From NCBI GenBank assembly GCA_947177005.1, contig CAMWSZ010000040.1, forward strand, positions 1 to 12,059: a stretch of DNA of 12,059 bases, read 5' to 3'. Both the position numbers and the translations under genes were made by a program. The notes under the pieces were generated by a model, which was not told where the DNA came from, did no database searches, and worked only from the letters and a program-made list of their open reading frames with translations. Source of the DNA: an uncultured Clostridia bacterium (lineage in GTDB: Bacteria > Bacillota > Clostridia > Oscillospirales > Oscillospiraceae). Every line of letters begins with the position of its first letter. Position 1 is the first letter of the stretch. Positions 6,159-12,059 of the stretch are shown here, in pieces.

Positions 6159-7157
6159 TCAGCCTGTTTTGCAGGTGACGATAAAGCCGTCGATATTGTT
6201 TCCGGAGACGCTGCACGGGGTGCTGTCGGGGAGATAGACGGACGTCCCCTCCGCGTACCAGACCTCATAGCTGCCGGAGACGCAGTTGATAATGAGGTGA
6301 GCCGCGTCCTGCGGAAAAATCTTCAGATAGTCGATGTACTCCTCCAGACAGTAGTCCAGGCGGGCCATTTCCGTAGCGTGGGGGATGCCCACATAGCGGA
6401 AATGCCAGGGCTCGTCCCAGATGCCGGTGATTTCCTCCTTGCCGGTCTCGTAGCGGACGATCCAGCCGTAATCCTGACAGTTTTCCGTGATCCAGGCGTA
6501 ATCGCCCACGCTGTCCATGAAATCGCCGGACATGGTGCCCAAATCGACGGTAAGGCCGGTATGGTGTTCGCTGAAGCCGGGCTGGGCCACATACCGCTTG
6601 GCGTGCTCCAGACCGTTGCGCTCGGCGCTCTGGTCGAACAGGTGCTGCTGGTATTCCACCGTGCGGTGGGCGGCCACGATCTGGATAGATTTTTTGCCGC
6701 CCTGTTCCACGTAGGCGTCCATAAAATCATTGAGGGCGGCCTGTGCTTCGGGGAGCAGGTAGAGGGAGTTGTCCCGGGCATAGTAGCTGTCCGTGCGCTC
6801 GTCCAGAACGCACACCAAATTGTCCTTCTGATTTTCCGGGAAGTGGAATTCCGTCCAGTTGTTAACCAGAATCAGATTTCCGGCATAAATGGCATTTTCA
6901 GGGAGCCGGGTAAGGGTGCAGGCGATGCCGGAGGGGGTGGTGATATGTTCCGGGGGGGTGTCCGGCGGCGCGTTGGCCTGAACCGGCGCGGCGGTGCCGC
7001 CGCTGCCGGAGGGCTGGCCCTCCTGAGAACCAAAGGGAGCGCTGCGCAGATACCAGGTCAGGCCCGCGGCCCCGGCCGCCAGCACAGCAATCAGGATAAT
7101 AAGGGGATGAATATAGATCCCATGCCGTTTCCGGCGGAAGCTTGGTTTTGTTATCAT
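6159..7157 (-). CDS. VanY/DacB-family D-alanyl-D-alanine carboxypeptidase (peptidase M15), membrane-anchored
   Basis: Extracytoplasmic zinc carboxypeptidase expected to remove the terminal D-Ala from peptidoglycan stem peptides. From the ATG at 7157 it has 332 residues: basic N-terminus (KPSFRRKRH), one membrane helix at about 17-36, a Ser/Gly/Pro/Ala-rich linker to about 75, then the M15 domain. Visible motifs are AHRTVEYQ at 163-170 (Arg165), SEHHTGLTVD at 196-205 with zinc ligands His198 and Asp205, and EPWH at 249-252 with catalytic Glu249 and zinc ligand His252. A tail of about 55 residues after the catalytic domain looks beta-rich and is of unknown role. The start is uncertain: GGGAGG is 16 nt upstream of this ATG; an in-frame ATT sits at spacing 10, and in-frame TTG codons exist at 7172 and 7181. 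Last gene of the regulator operon, 102 nt after the previous stop. No vanH, vanA or vanX is nearby, so glycopeptide resistance is not implied. Confidence 0.9.
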   Translation of the reverse strand: MITKPSFRRKRHGIYIHPLIILIAVLAAGAAGLTWYLRSAPFGSQEGQPSGSGGTAAPVQANAPPDTPPEHITTPSGIACTLTRLPENAIYAGNLILVNNWTEFHFPENQKDNLVCVLDERTDSYYARDNSLYLLPEAQAALNDFMDAYVEQGGKKSIQIVAAHRTVEYQQHLFDQSAERNGLEHAKRYVAQPGFSEHHTGLTVDLGTMSGDFMDSVGDYAWITENCQDYGWIVRYETGKEEITGIWDEPWHFRYVGIPHATEMARLDYCLEEYIDYLKIFPQDAAHLIINCVSGSYEVWYAEGTSVYLPDSTPCSVSGNNIDGFIVTCKTG

Positions 7158-7242
7158 GTCAATGGCGCTCAAACCTCCCAACGTATTAACAGACAGAATA
7201 ACATGTTTCCATGTCGAATCTATGTCGTTTTTGTATCCTACT

Positions 7243-7257
7243 TGTAAACTTTTTACA
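7243..7257. repeat. Short inverted repeat TGTAAA-CTT-TTTACA between the exported-protein gene and the carboxypeptidase
   Basis: Perfect 6-bp arms around a 3-bp centre, starting 2 nt after the stop codon of the upstream gene. On the minus strand its second arm, TTTACA, could serve as a -35, but the only match at suitable spacing is a poor CATAGA. It may be a small hairpin in the transcript or a regulator site; no U-tract follows, so it is not a terminator. Confidence 0.3.
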
Positions 7258-7259
7258 GC

Positions 7260-8120
7260 TCACAGATTGTTCCACTCCAGAATGCCGTCCTGATTGCTGT
7301 TGACCCAGTTGACCAGCGGGACGCGGAGGGTCTGGCCGCCGTAGGCAAAGGCGACGTCGGCATTGGCGCTGCAGCTGCCGCTGCGGTTTTGAACCGCGTC
7401 GGAGATCTCCAGAACGCTGCGGATATACTCCGTATCCCACGCGCTGCTGACGCTGTCCATATCCCAGTAATCCCGCCATGCCGTACCGAACCGGGCCGTG
7501 CCCTGAAACCCCCAGCCGGGCGGCGGGCATTTGTTCCAGCTGATCCGGAAGGACAGAAGCCGGAAGGTTTTGGCGTCGGCGGTCAAATACATGCTGTATG
7601 TAGGGGAGGTCAGATACATGCTGTAGACGAGGAAGCTGACCTGGGAATCCTGATCGATATACAGGATCTGGTGGCGGCTGGTACACGCGACGCCGTCGCT
7701 GGCGTCCCAGAGGTAGGGGAGCGCGCCGAGGGTTTGCAGGCTCCGGATCTCCGACAGGATACGGGTCAGCCGTTCCTCCCATTTCCGGGAATTTTCCTCC
7801 AGCTCAGGGGTAAGATCGGGAGTTGCCGGCGTCAGGGCGAAGGTGTTCACGCCGGTCCCCACGCCTTTTTCCGCCCCGTATATGACCGTCGCGGTCTCGT
7901 TCTCCAGCACCACACTGCTGACGCCGCTGCTGCGCAGAAGGAGCAGTTTTTCCGCCGTGGTCAGCTGTAAGCTCTCCGCGAAGCCCTCCCGTTCCTCCTG
8001 CCGGATGATGTGGGGCTTGTTCAGCAGCCGCTGGTCGTCCCGCTCGGACAGACGCACCGGCAGAAAAAAGGCCCCGGTCATCAGCAGCGCCGTGAGAAAA
8101 ACCGCCGCCCATTTACGCAT
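7260..8120 (-). CDS. Exported or membrane-anchored protein of unknown function, linked to a two-component system
   Basis: I do not recognise this 286-residue protein. It starts with an N-terminal signal or anchor (MRKWAAVFLTALLMTGAFFL), and the rest is soluble and probably outside the cell. A charged, partly helical region (about 30-60 and 100-125) precedes a beta-rich part with many aromatic residues. A 9-residue unit beginning YSMYLT occurs twice in a row near residues 165-183. There is no lipobox. Its ATG overlaps the kinase stop by 8 nt and has a strong site, GGAGGGGAT, upstream, so it is surely co-translated with the kinase. By position it resembles accessory exported proteins that tune a kinase (such as YycH/YycI next to WalK), but I see no sequence evidence for that relationship. 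It could equally be an envelope effector controlled by the system. Confidence 0.85.
   Translation of the reverse strand: MRKWAAVFLTALLMTGAFFLPVRLSERDDQRLLNKPHIIRQEEREGFAESLQLTTAEKLLLLRSSGVSSVVLENETATVIYGAEKGVGTGVNTFALTPATPDLTPELEENSRKWEERLTRILSEIRSLQTLGALPYLWDASDGVACTSRHQILYIDQDSQVSFLVYSMYLTSPTYSMYLTADAKTFRLLSFRISWNKCPPPGWGFQGTARFGTAWRDYWDMDSVSSAWDTEYIRSVLEISDAVQNRSGSCSANADVAFAYGGQTLRVPLVNWVNSNQDGILEWNNL
7582..7635 (-). repeat. Tandem 27-bp duplication inside the exported-protein gene
   Basis: A 17-bp segment at 7582-7598 recurs at 7609-7625 with one silent change, an exact 27-bp offset. In protein terms YSMYLTSPT is followed directly by YSMYLTADA. The frame is kept, so this looks like an in-frame duplication of one short beta-strand/turn unit. 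Confidence 0.8.
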
Positions 8121-9528
8121 ATTCGATCCCCTCCAATTCCACGCTCACGCATGTGCCCTGCCCCACCGCGCTCTCAAATTGCAGGGACCCGCGGTGGAGC
8201 ACAGCGATCTGTTTGCACAGGGCCAGTCCCAGTCCGGCGCCGCCCTCGGCGCGGGAGCGGGATTTATCGACCATATAAAACGCCTCTGTGATTTTGCTGA
8301 GCTCCTCCTGCGGGATGCCCCGCCCGCTGTCGGCGACGCGGAGGCGGTAGCCGTTTGGGGTGGCCTCACCGGTCAGCGTGACCGTCCCGCCTGGCTCGGA
8401 GGCTTTGCGGGCGTTGTCCAGCAGATTTTGGACCAACGTTTGCAGCAGGGCGGAATCCCCCCGGATGCATCCCTCCTCCGCCGATACAGTCAGCAGCAGG
8501 CCCTTTGCCTCCAGTGCCGGACGGCAGGCGCTTTCTGCCTGTTGGCAGAGCATCTGCATCTGTACGGTTCTGCTGTCCGCCTGGCCGTGGCCCACCACCA
8601 GCAGGCTCATCAGGCTGAGCGACAGGTTTTCCAGCCGCTTGCCCTCGGAAAAAATATAGCTGGCGGCCTTGAAGCGTGCGCCGCCGTCCAGACGGCTGCT
8701 GCGGAGCATATCGGCGTAACCGATAATGGAGGTGAGGGGCGTTTTCAGCTCGTGGACAAAGCTGGCGGTAAAATCCTCCTGACGCCGGGCGGCGTCCTCC
8801 AGCTCCTGAACATTTTTTGCAATGGCGTCGGCCATGCGGTTGAAACCGGCGGCCAGCTCGCTGATCTCGTCCTGTCCGTAGACGGCGGCCCGGTGGGTGT
8901 AATCGCCCTGTGAGAGCTGGTTTGTGACCCTGCCCAGACTGCGGATGGGCATCGTCAGCCAGCAGGAGAGTCCGAACATGGCCGCGCTGCCCACCGCCGC
9001 CACAAACAGCAGAATCCAGCGGTAGACCTGGTAATGAATGGCGCGGTCGCTGAAGAGGCTGGAGATATCCCGGACCGTTTCCATATACAGGGCGCCGTCC
9101 GGCAGGGCGACGGGTCCGGCGGAATAGATCAGCACCCGTCCGGCATCCGTCCGCCGGACGATGTAGCCGGTAGAAAGGCTGTCGATATTGCTGAGCAGCT
9201 CCGGGTCGCCGTTGGTATGCATGGTGGAATAGACCTGAACGCCGTCCGGGGTGCTGACGCGGAACTGACGGTCGGCAAAAAACGGGTCTTCGGTAAGGGT
9301 CCGCTGAAGGCCCCGCCCGCGGCTGCCGATATTCTCCAAGGTGACGCCCCGGGCGTCGCACACGGCCTCGTAGGAGATCCGCAGCATCTGCATCTCCTCC
9401 TGCGCCACGCCGATCTCCCGTTCCAGGGAGGAGCGGAAGGACAGGGAAATCAGGAGGTAGCACCCCACGCCGACGGAGAGCACCAGAATACTGAGGGCGG
9501 CAAGGGTGACTTTCCAGGCGAATTTCAT
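8113..9528 (-). CDS. Sensor histidine kinase with HAMP domain (OmpR/EnvZ-type family)
   Basis: Membrane sensor kinase that should phosphorylate the response regulator encoded just upstream. The 471 residues show a first membrane helix at about 6-28, an extracytoplasmic sensor region of about 135 residues (30-168) that I do not recognise, and a second helix at about 170-192. A HAMP linker follows at about 193-245, then the HisKA H-box SFVHELKTPLTS with phospho-acceptor His259. The HATPase domain has the N-box LVQNLLDNARKAS (365-377), G1 DSGRGIP (400-406) and G2 GGAGLGLAL (429-437); all catalytic motifs are intact. The ATG overlaps the regulator stop by 4 nt (ATGA) with GGAGG 7 nt upstream. The signal is unknown; co-transcription with a D,D-carboxypeptidase points to cell-wall state or wall-active compounds as an inference. 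Confidence 0.96.
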   Translation of the reverse strand: MKFAWKVTLAALSILVLSVGVGCYLLISLSFRSSLEREIGVAQEEMQMLRISYEAVCDARGVTLENIGSRGRGLQRTLTEDPFFADRQFRVSTPDGVQVYSTMHTNGDPELLSNIDSLSTGYIVRRTDAGRVLIYSAGPVALPDGALYMETVRDISSLFSDRAIHYQVYRWILLFVAAVGSAAMFGLSCWLTMPIRSLGRVTNQLSQGDYTHRAAVYGQDEISELAAGFNRMADAIAKNVQELEDAARRQEDFTASFVHELKTPLTSIIGYADMLRSSRLDGGARFKAASYIFSEGKRLENLSLSLMSLLVVGHGQADSRTVQMQMLCQQAESACRPALEAKGLLLTVSAEEGCIRGDSALLQTLVQNLLDNARKASEPGGTVTLTGEATPNGYRLRVADSGRGIPQEELSKITEAFYMVDKSRSRAEGGAGLGLALCKQIAVLHRGSLQFESAVGQGTCVSVELEGIEYA

Positions 9529-10184
9529 TCCCGGACCTCCAGGCGGTAGCCCACCTTATACACGGCGGCGATTTTTTCCTGCCAGCCCAGTTTTTTCCGC
9601 AGGCGCTGCACATGCAGGTCCACGGTGCGGCTGTCGCCCATATACTCGTTTTCCCAGACGCGCTCGTAAATGGTCTCCCGGAAAAGGGCGATGTTTTTAT
9701 TCTGGAGGAACAGCAGGAGCAGGTTGTACTCCTTGGCGGTGAGCTGGACCGGCTCCCCGGCCCGGGTGACGACCCGGGACTGCGTGTCCACGGTCACGTC
9801 TCCGGCGGTGATGCGGCTGTCGGTCTTGTGGCAGCGCCGCAGGACGGTCTCCACACGAGCCAGCAGCTCGGCGATCTCAAAGGGCTTGACGATGTAGTCG
9901 TCCGCGCCCAGCTTCAGGCCGCGGATGCGGTCCTTGACGGAGCTGCGGGCTGTAATGAAGATCACCGGGATTTGCAGCGGCGCAAAATACTCCATAAGCT
10001 CGAAACCGTCGCTGCCCGGGAGCATCACGTCCAGGAGAATCAGGTCATAGTGCTTTTCCTCCACGGCGTCGGCCGCGTCGAGGCCGTTGTCAATACAGTC
10101 GCAGGAATAGCCCGCCGCCGTCAGCGACATGTCCAGCAGGTCGGCAATGGGGCGTTCGTCCTCAACGATCAGAATTTTTATCAT
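9525..10184 (-). CDS. OmpR/PhoB-family response regulator
   Basis: DNA-binding partner of the adjacent kinase, 219 residues. The receiver domain has the acidic pocket Glu8/Asp9, phospho-acceptor Asp52 in LILLDVMLPG, Thr78 in FITARS and Lys100 in VKPF. The C-terminal winged helix (about 125-219) has the usual LTAKEYNLLLLFLQNK entry, a recognition helix region SRTVDLHVQRLRKKLG, and the closing wing VYKVGYRLEV. First gene of a four-gene operon, with a clear promoter 42-70 nt upstream. Its own ribosome binding site is mediocre (AGGG about 12 nt before the ATG). A dyad overlapping its promoter suggests autoregulation. VanR-like or PhoP-like names would be over-precise. Confidence 0.96.
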   Translation of the reverse strand: MIKILIVEDERPIADLLDMSLTAAGYSCDCIDNGLDAADAVEEKHYDLILLDVMLPGSDGFELMEYFAPLQIPVIFITARSSVKDRIRGLKLGADDYIVKPFEIAELLARVETVLRRCHKTDSRITAGDVTVDTQSRVVTRAGEPVQLTAKEYNLLLLFLQNKNIALFRETIYERVWENEYMGDSRTVDLHVQRLRKKLGWQEKIAAVYKVGYRLEVRE

Positions 10185-10225
10185 ATTTAAGAGTATCCCT
10201 TCTTGCGCGAAAGCGACATCATTCT

Positions 10226-10254
10226 ATTTTATACTGCAAATGCCGTTCCGTCAA
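10226..10254 (-). promoter_or_regulatory. Sigma-A promoter of the two-component operon
   Basis: On the minus strand TTGACG (10249-10254) and TAAAAT (10226-10231) are separated by 17 nt; each differs from consensus at one base. It drives the response regulator and, by the overlapping genes, the kinase, exported protein and carboxypeptidase. Confidence 0.82.
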
Positions 10255-10259
10255 GACGG
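10248..10259. promoter_or_regulatory. Dyad CCGTC-TT-GACGG overlapping the -35 box of the regulator promoter
   Basis: A perfect 5-bp inverted repeat with a 2-bp centre covers the whole -35 hexamer on the minus strand. A protein bound here would block sigma-A. OmpR-family regulators more often use direct repeats, so the binder, if any, need not be the operon's own regulator. Confidence 0.35.
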
Positions 10260-10289
10260 TTCTTATTGACATTGCTGCTGTCCGGCTGT

Positions 10290-10319
10290 TTCTTACCGCC
10301 GGTCCCTGCCGTCTATAAT
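10290..10319 (+). promoter_or_regulatory. Probable promoter of the YetF-like gene pair
   Basis: A perfect TATAAT at 10314-10319 lies 58 nt before the start codon. The best -35 is poor (TTCTTA at 10290-10295, 18-nt spacer). A perfect TTGACA at 10266-10271 lacks a matching -10 at normal distance. Either a weak -35 or activator dependence is possible. Confidence 0.45.
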
Positions 10320-10376
10320 ATGTGGGAATAATCCGGCGGGATTTGCAGACACTTGTGGGTGAAAGGATGTGGAACG

Positions 10377-11060
10377 ATGACAACTGCTTTTTTCCGGACC
10401 GTAATCCTGTATTTTATCCTGATAATCGGTCTGCGTTTAATGGGGAAGCGGCAAATCGGCGAGCTGGAACCCAGCGAGCTGGTCCTGACCCTCATCATCT
10501 CCGACCTGGCGGCAGTCCCGATGCAGGATTTCGGCATCCCGCTGCTGTACGGGATCTTTCCCATTATGACCCTGCTCTGCCTGTCCATGCTGATGAGCTG
10601 GTTCAACCTGAAATCCGTCCGTTTCCGGGGGTGGGTGTGCGGCCACCCCACGGTGATTATCCGGGAAGGAAAAGTGCTCCAGCAGAATATGGCCCGCAAC
10701 CGCTTCACGGTGGACGAGCTGTATGAACAGCTGCGGTGTCAGGGCTACAGCGACCTGAGCGCCGTGAAATACGCCATTCTGGAAACCAGCGGGCAGGTGT
10801 CGGTCCTGCCCTACACCAAAGAGAGCCCCGTCACGCCCCAGGTACTCAATCAGAACGTGCAGGACAACGTGACCCTGCCCATTCTGCTGATTAACGACGG
10901 CCATATCATGTCCGAAAACCTCAGCGGCAGCGGCTATGACCGGAACTGGCTGGACCGTCAGCTGAAGGACCGCCGTCTCACCTCCCCGAAGCAGGTCTTT
11001 TTAATGACGGTGGACGAGTCGGGGAGCGTGGTATGCGTGGCAAAGGAGGGGAACGCATGA
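10377..11060 (+). CDS. YetF/DUF421-family membrane protein
   Basis: Integral membrane protein with a cytoplasmic tail, 227 residues. Up to three membrane helices lie in the first 76 residues (about 4-22, 35-52 and 57-76), and between the first two sits the family hallmark GKRQIGELEPSELVLTLIISD. The soluble half contains GHPTVIIREGKV and NRFTVDELYEQLR, both typical of DUF421. The biochemical role is not established; relatives in Bacillus include YetF, YdfS and YrbG, and a DUF421-containing protein has been linked to spore heat resistance. I chose the ATG at 10377, which has AAAGGA 9 nt upstream, over an in-frame TTG at 10353 that has no such site. The stop overlaps the next start by 4 nt. The pairing with DUF4363 supports the assignment. 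Confidence 0.92.
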   Translation: MTTAFFRTVILYFILIIGLRLMGKRQIGELEPSELVLTLIISDLAAVPMQDFGIPLLYGIFPIMTLLCLSMLMSWFNLKSVRFRGWVCGHPTVIIREGKVLQQNMARNRFTVDELYEQLRCQGYSDLSAVKYAILETSGQVSVLPYTKESPVTPQVLNQNVQDNVTLPILLINDGHIMSENLSGSGYDRNWLDRQLKDRRLTSPKQVFLMTVDESGSVVCVAKEGNA

Positions 11061-11437
11061 AAGCTCTTTATATCCCAACCGCTCTTCTGATTGCCATTAT
11101 GGTTTTTTCCCTCTGGGTGGGACGCTATGTGGAACAGCGGACGGACGATTGGATTTCCCTGCTGGAACAGGTGGAGGAGACCGCCGCCGGGGAAAACTGG
11201 ACCGAAGCGGGTGAACGCCTCCGGGCCGCCTACGAGGACTGGGATGCAAATCAGGAGTTTTTTCACACAATCTTAGAGCACGACGAGCTGGACGAGGCTG
11301 AATCTTTATTCGCGGGCGCGTTGGCGGTCTGCGAACAGGAGGACGACGGGGAGTTCCATGTGCTGCTGGCCCAGCTCACCAAGCAGATGCACGTTTTGGC
11401 CGAAACACAGAGCGTGAGCGTCAAAAACATTTTATAG
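11057..11437 (+). CDS. DUF4363 family small membrane-anchored protein
   Basis: Protein of 126 residues with one N-terminal membrane helix (about 5-22) and a mostly helical, acidic body (WISLLEQVEETAAGENWTEAG and onward). This fits DUF4363 proteins, which are commonly found next to YetF-like genes in Clostridia; no biochemical function is known. The ATG at 11057 overlaps the stop of the YetF-like gene (ATGA) and is preceded by a near-perfect AAAGGAGG, so the two proteins are made together and may form one complex. An in-frame GTG at 11033 lies upstream of the ribosome binding site and is not favoured. Confidence 0.85.
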   Translation: MKALYIPTALLIAIMVFSLWVGRYVEQRTDDWISLLEQVEETAAGENWTEAGERLRAAYEDWDANQEFFHTILEHDELDEAESLFAGALAVCEQEDDGEFHVLLAQLTKQMHVLAETQSVSVKNIL

Positions 11438-11472
11438 TGATTGTGATTTTTTATACAATCATCCGAAATTTT
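11438..11472 (+). terminator. Possible weak terminator after the DUF4363 gene
   Basis: TGATTGT (11438-11444) and ACAATCA (11455-11461) form a 7-bp AT-rich stem directly after the stop codon, and a run of T's begins a few bases later. The stem is weak and the T-run is offset, so it may be inefficient. Confidence 0.33.
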
Positions 11473-11492
11473 TTCTCAGCGCAAAAAAACTG

Positions 11493-11522
11493 TTGACGGG
11501 AGCAAAAAGTCTGTGCTACGAT
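11493..11522 (+). promoter_or_regulatory. Promoter of glutamate dehydrogenase gene
   Basis: TTGACG at 11493-11498 and TACGAT at 11517-11522 with an 18-nt spacer; the -10 is preceded by TGC, giving an extended -10. The untranslated leader would be about 70 nt and shows no convincing riboswitch fold. Confidence 0.62.
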
Positions 11523-11601
11523 TTAGCGCGTTAAAGAACCGGAAGCACGGAGACCTGTTCCCCGCGCCGCCGGAATCCATAAAATTTTGGAGGCATCAAC
11601 C

Positions 11602-12059
11602 ATGAGTATCCCCAACGAATACCTGCGCCAGCTAATGGAGCGCGTCATCCGGCGCAACCCGGCAGAACCGGAATTTCATCAGGCCGTGCAGGAAGTTCTC
11701 ACTTCCCTGTCCCCCGTCGTGGACGCCCACCCGGAATATATCCGCGAGGGCGTAATGGACTGCCTAGTAGAACCGGAACGCATCATCAAGTTCCGCGTCC
11801 CCTGGGAGGATGACAAGGGCAATATCCATGTCAACCGCGGTTTCCGCGTGCAGTTCAGCAGCGCCATTGGACCCTACAAGGGCGGCCTGCGGTTTCATCC
11901 CTCCGTGTACGAGGGCATCATCAAGTTCCTGGGCTTTGAGCAGATCTTCAAAAACAGCCTCACCGGCCTGCCAATCGGCGGCGGCAAGGGCGGCAGCGAC
12001 TTCGACCCCAAAGGCAAGAGCGACAATGAAGTCATGCGTTTCTGCCAGAGCTTCATGAC
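11602..12059 (+). CDS. gdhA: Glutamate dehydrogenase, NADP type (GdhA), N-terminal part
   Basis: Cytoplasmic enzyme interconverting glutamate with 2-oxoglutarate and ammonia. The 152 residues present cover most of the substrate-binding domain. They match hexameric bacterial GdhA closely: FRVQFSSAIGPYKGGLRFHP at 81-100, GFEQIFKNSLTGLPIGGGKG at 111-130, then GGSDFDPKGKSDNEVMRFCQ. Lys93, Lys117 and Lys129 fall where E. coli GdhA has its substrate and catalytic lysines (92, 116, 128). The frame has no stop and leaves the window at the right edge; full-length proteins are about 445 residues, so about two thirds is missing, including the nucleotide-binding domain. NADP preference is inferred from the close resemblance to that subgroup. 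GGAGG lies 8 nt before the ATG. It has its own promoter. Confidence 0.96.
   Translation, partial: MSIPNEYLRQLMERVIRRNPAEPEFHQAVQEVLTSLSPVVDAHPEYIREGVMDCLVEPERIIKFRVPWEDDKGNIHVNRGFRVQFSSAIGPYKGGLRFHPSVYEGIIKFLGFEQIFKNSLTGLPIGGGKGGSDFDPKGKSDNEVMRFCQSFM

Noticed and set aside
7186..7782. 198-codon minus-strand frame overlapping the exported-protein gene
   Set aside because: Its translation is a basic, Arg/Gln/Pro-rich shadow; the other frame has a signal peptide and proper coupling to the kinase gene.
8366..9613. 415-codon minus-strand frame overlapping the histidine kinase in another frame
   Set aside because: The kinase frame has all catalytic motifs; this one is an Arg/Gly/Pro-rich shadow and overlaps the response regulator end as well.
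6159..10184. Glycopeptide-resistance (van) cluster suggested by regulator, kinase and VanY-type protein
   Set aside because: No vanH, D-Ala-D-Lac ligase or VanX gene is in the window, and VanY-type carboxypeptidases are common housekeeping wall enzymes.

Overview
The window looks like chromosomal DNA of a Clostridia-class Firmicute, most plausibly an Oscillospiraceae-type gut anaerobe. This is inferred from strong AAGGAGG-like ribosome binding sites, sigma-A promoters of Gram-positive type, a clostridial M18 aminopeptidase, a YetF (DUF421)/DUF4363 gene pair, moderately GC-rich genes with AT-rich intergenic DNA, and a lipoprotein-type peptide-binding protein. I cannot fix the genus from sequence alone. 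I see no rRNA, tRNA, CRISPR array, insertion sequence or phage gene.

Layout. (1) Positions 1-4269, minus strand: an oligopeptide/dipeptide ABC transporter operon, transcribed as binding protein, permease B, permease C, ATPase D. The ATPase runs off the left edge and a second ATPase gene would be expected beyond it. (2) Positions 4375-5763, minus strand, just upstream of the transporter and in the same direction: an M18 aminopeptidase. It is preceded by a structured leader of roughly 190 nt with two abutting perfect inverted repeats, one of them T-box-like, and by a promoter with a perfect extended -10. (3) Positions 6159-10184, minus strand: a four-gene operon of response regulator, histidine kinase, unrecognised exported protein and VanY-type D,D-carboxypeptidase, closed by a strong terminator. 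(4) Positions 10377-11437, plus strand, divergent from the regulator: a YetF-like membrane protein and a small DUF4363 membrane protein with overlapping stop and start. (5) Positions 11602-12059, plus strand: the first third of an NADP-type glutamate dehydrogenase, running off the right edge.

How it fits together. The aminopeptidase and transporter form a peptide-uptake and peptide-hydrolysis unit, and glutamate dehydrogenase nearby would link freed glutamate to ammonia and 2-oxoglutarate. The two-component operon appears to be a cell-envelope sensing unit whose outputs include a peptidoglycan-trimming carboxypeptidase and an exported protein of unknown function. Most gene junctions in these operons are 4-8 nt overlaps, implying translational coupling.

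Most of the window is ordinary metabolism and signalling. The parts that deserve a second look are the aminopeptidase leader with its mutually exclusive pairings, the repeat cluster upstream of its promoter, the unrecognised exported protein between kinase and carboxypeptidase, and the dyad overlapping the -35 box of the regulator promoter.
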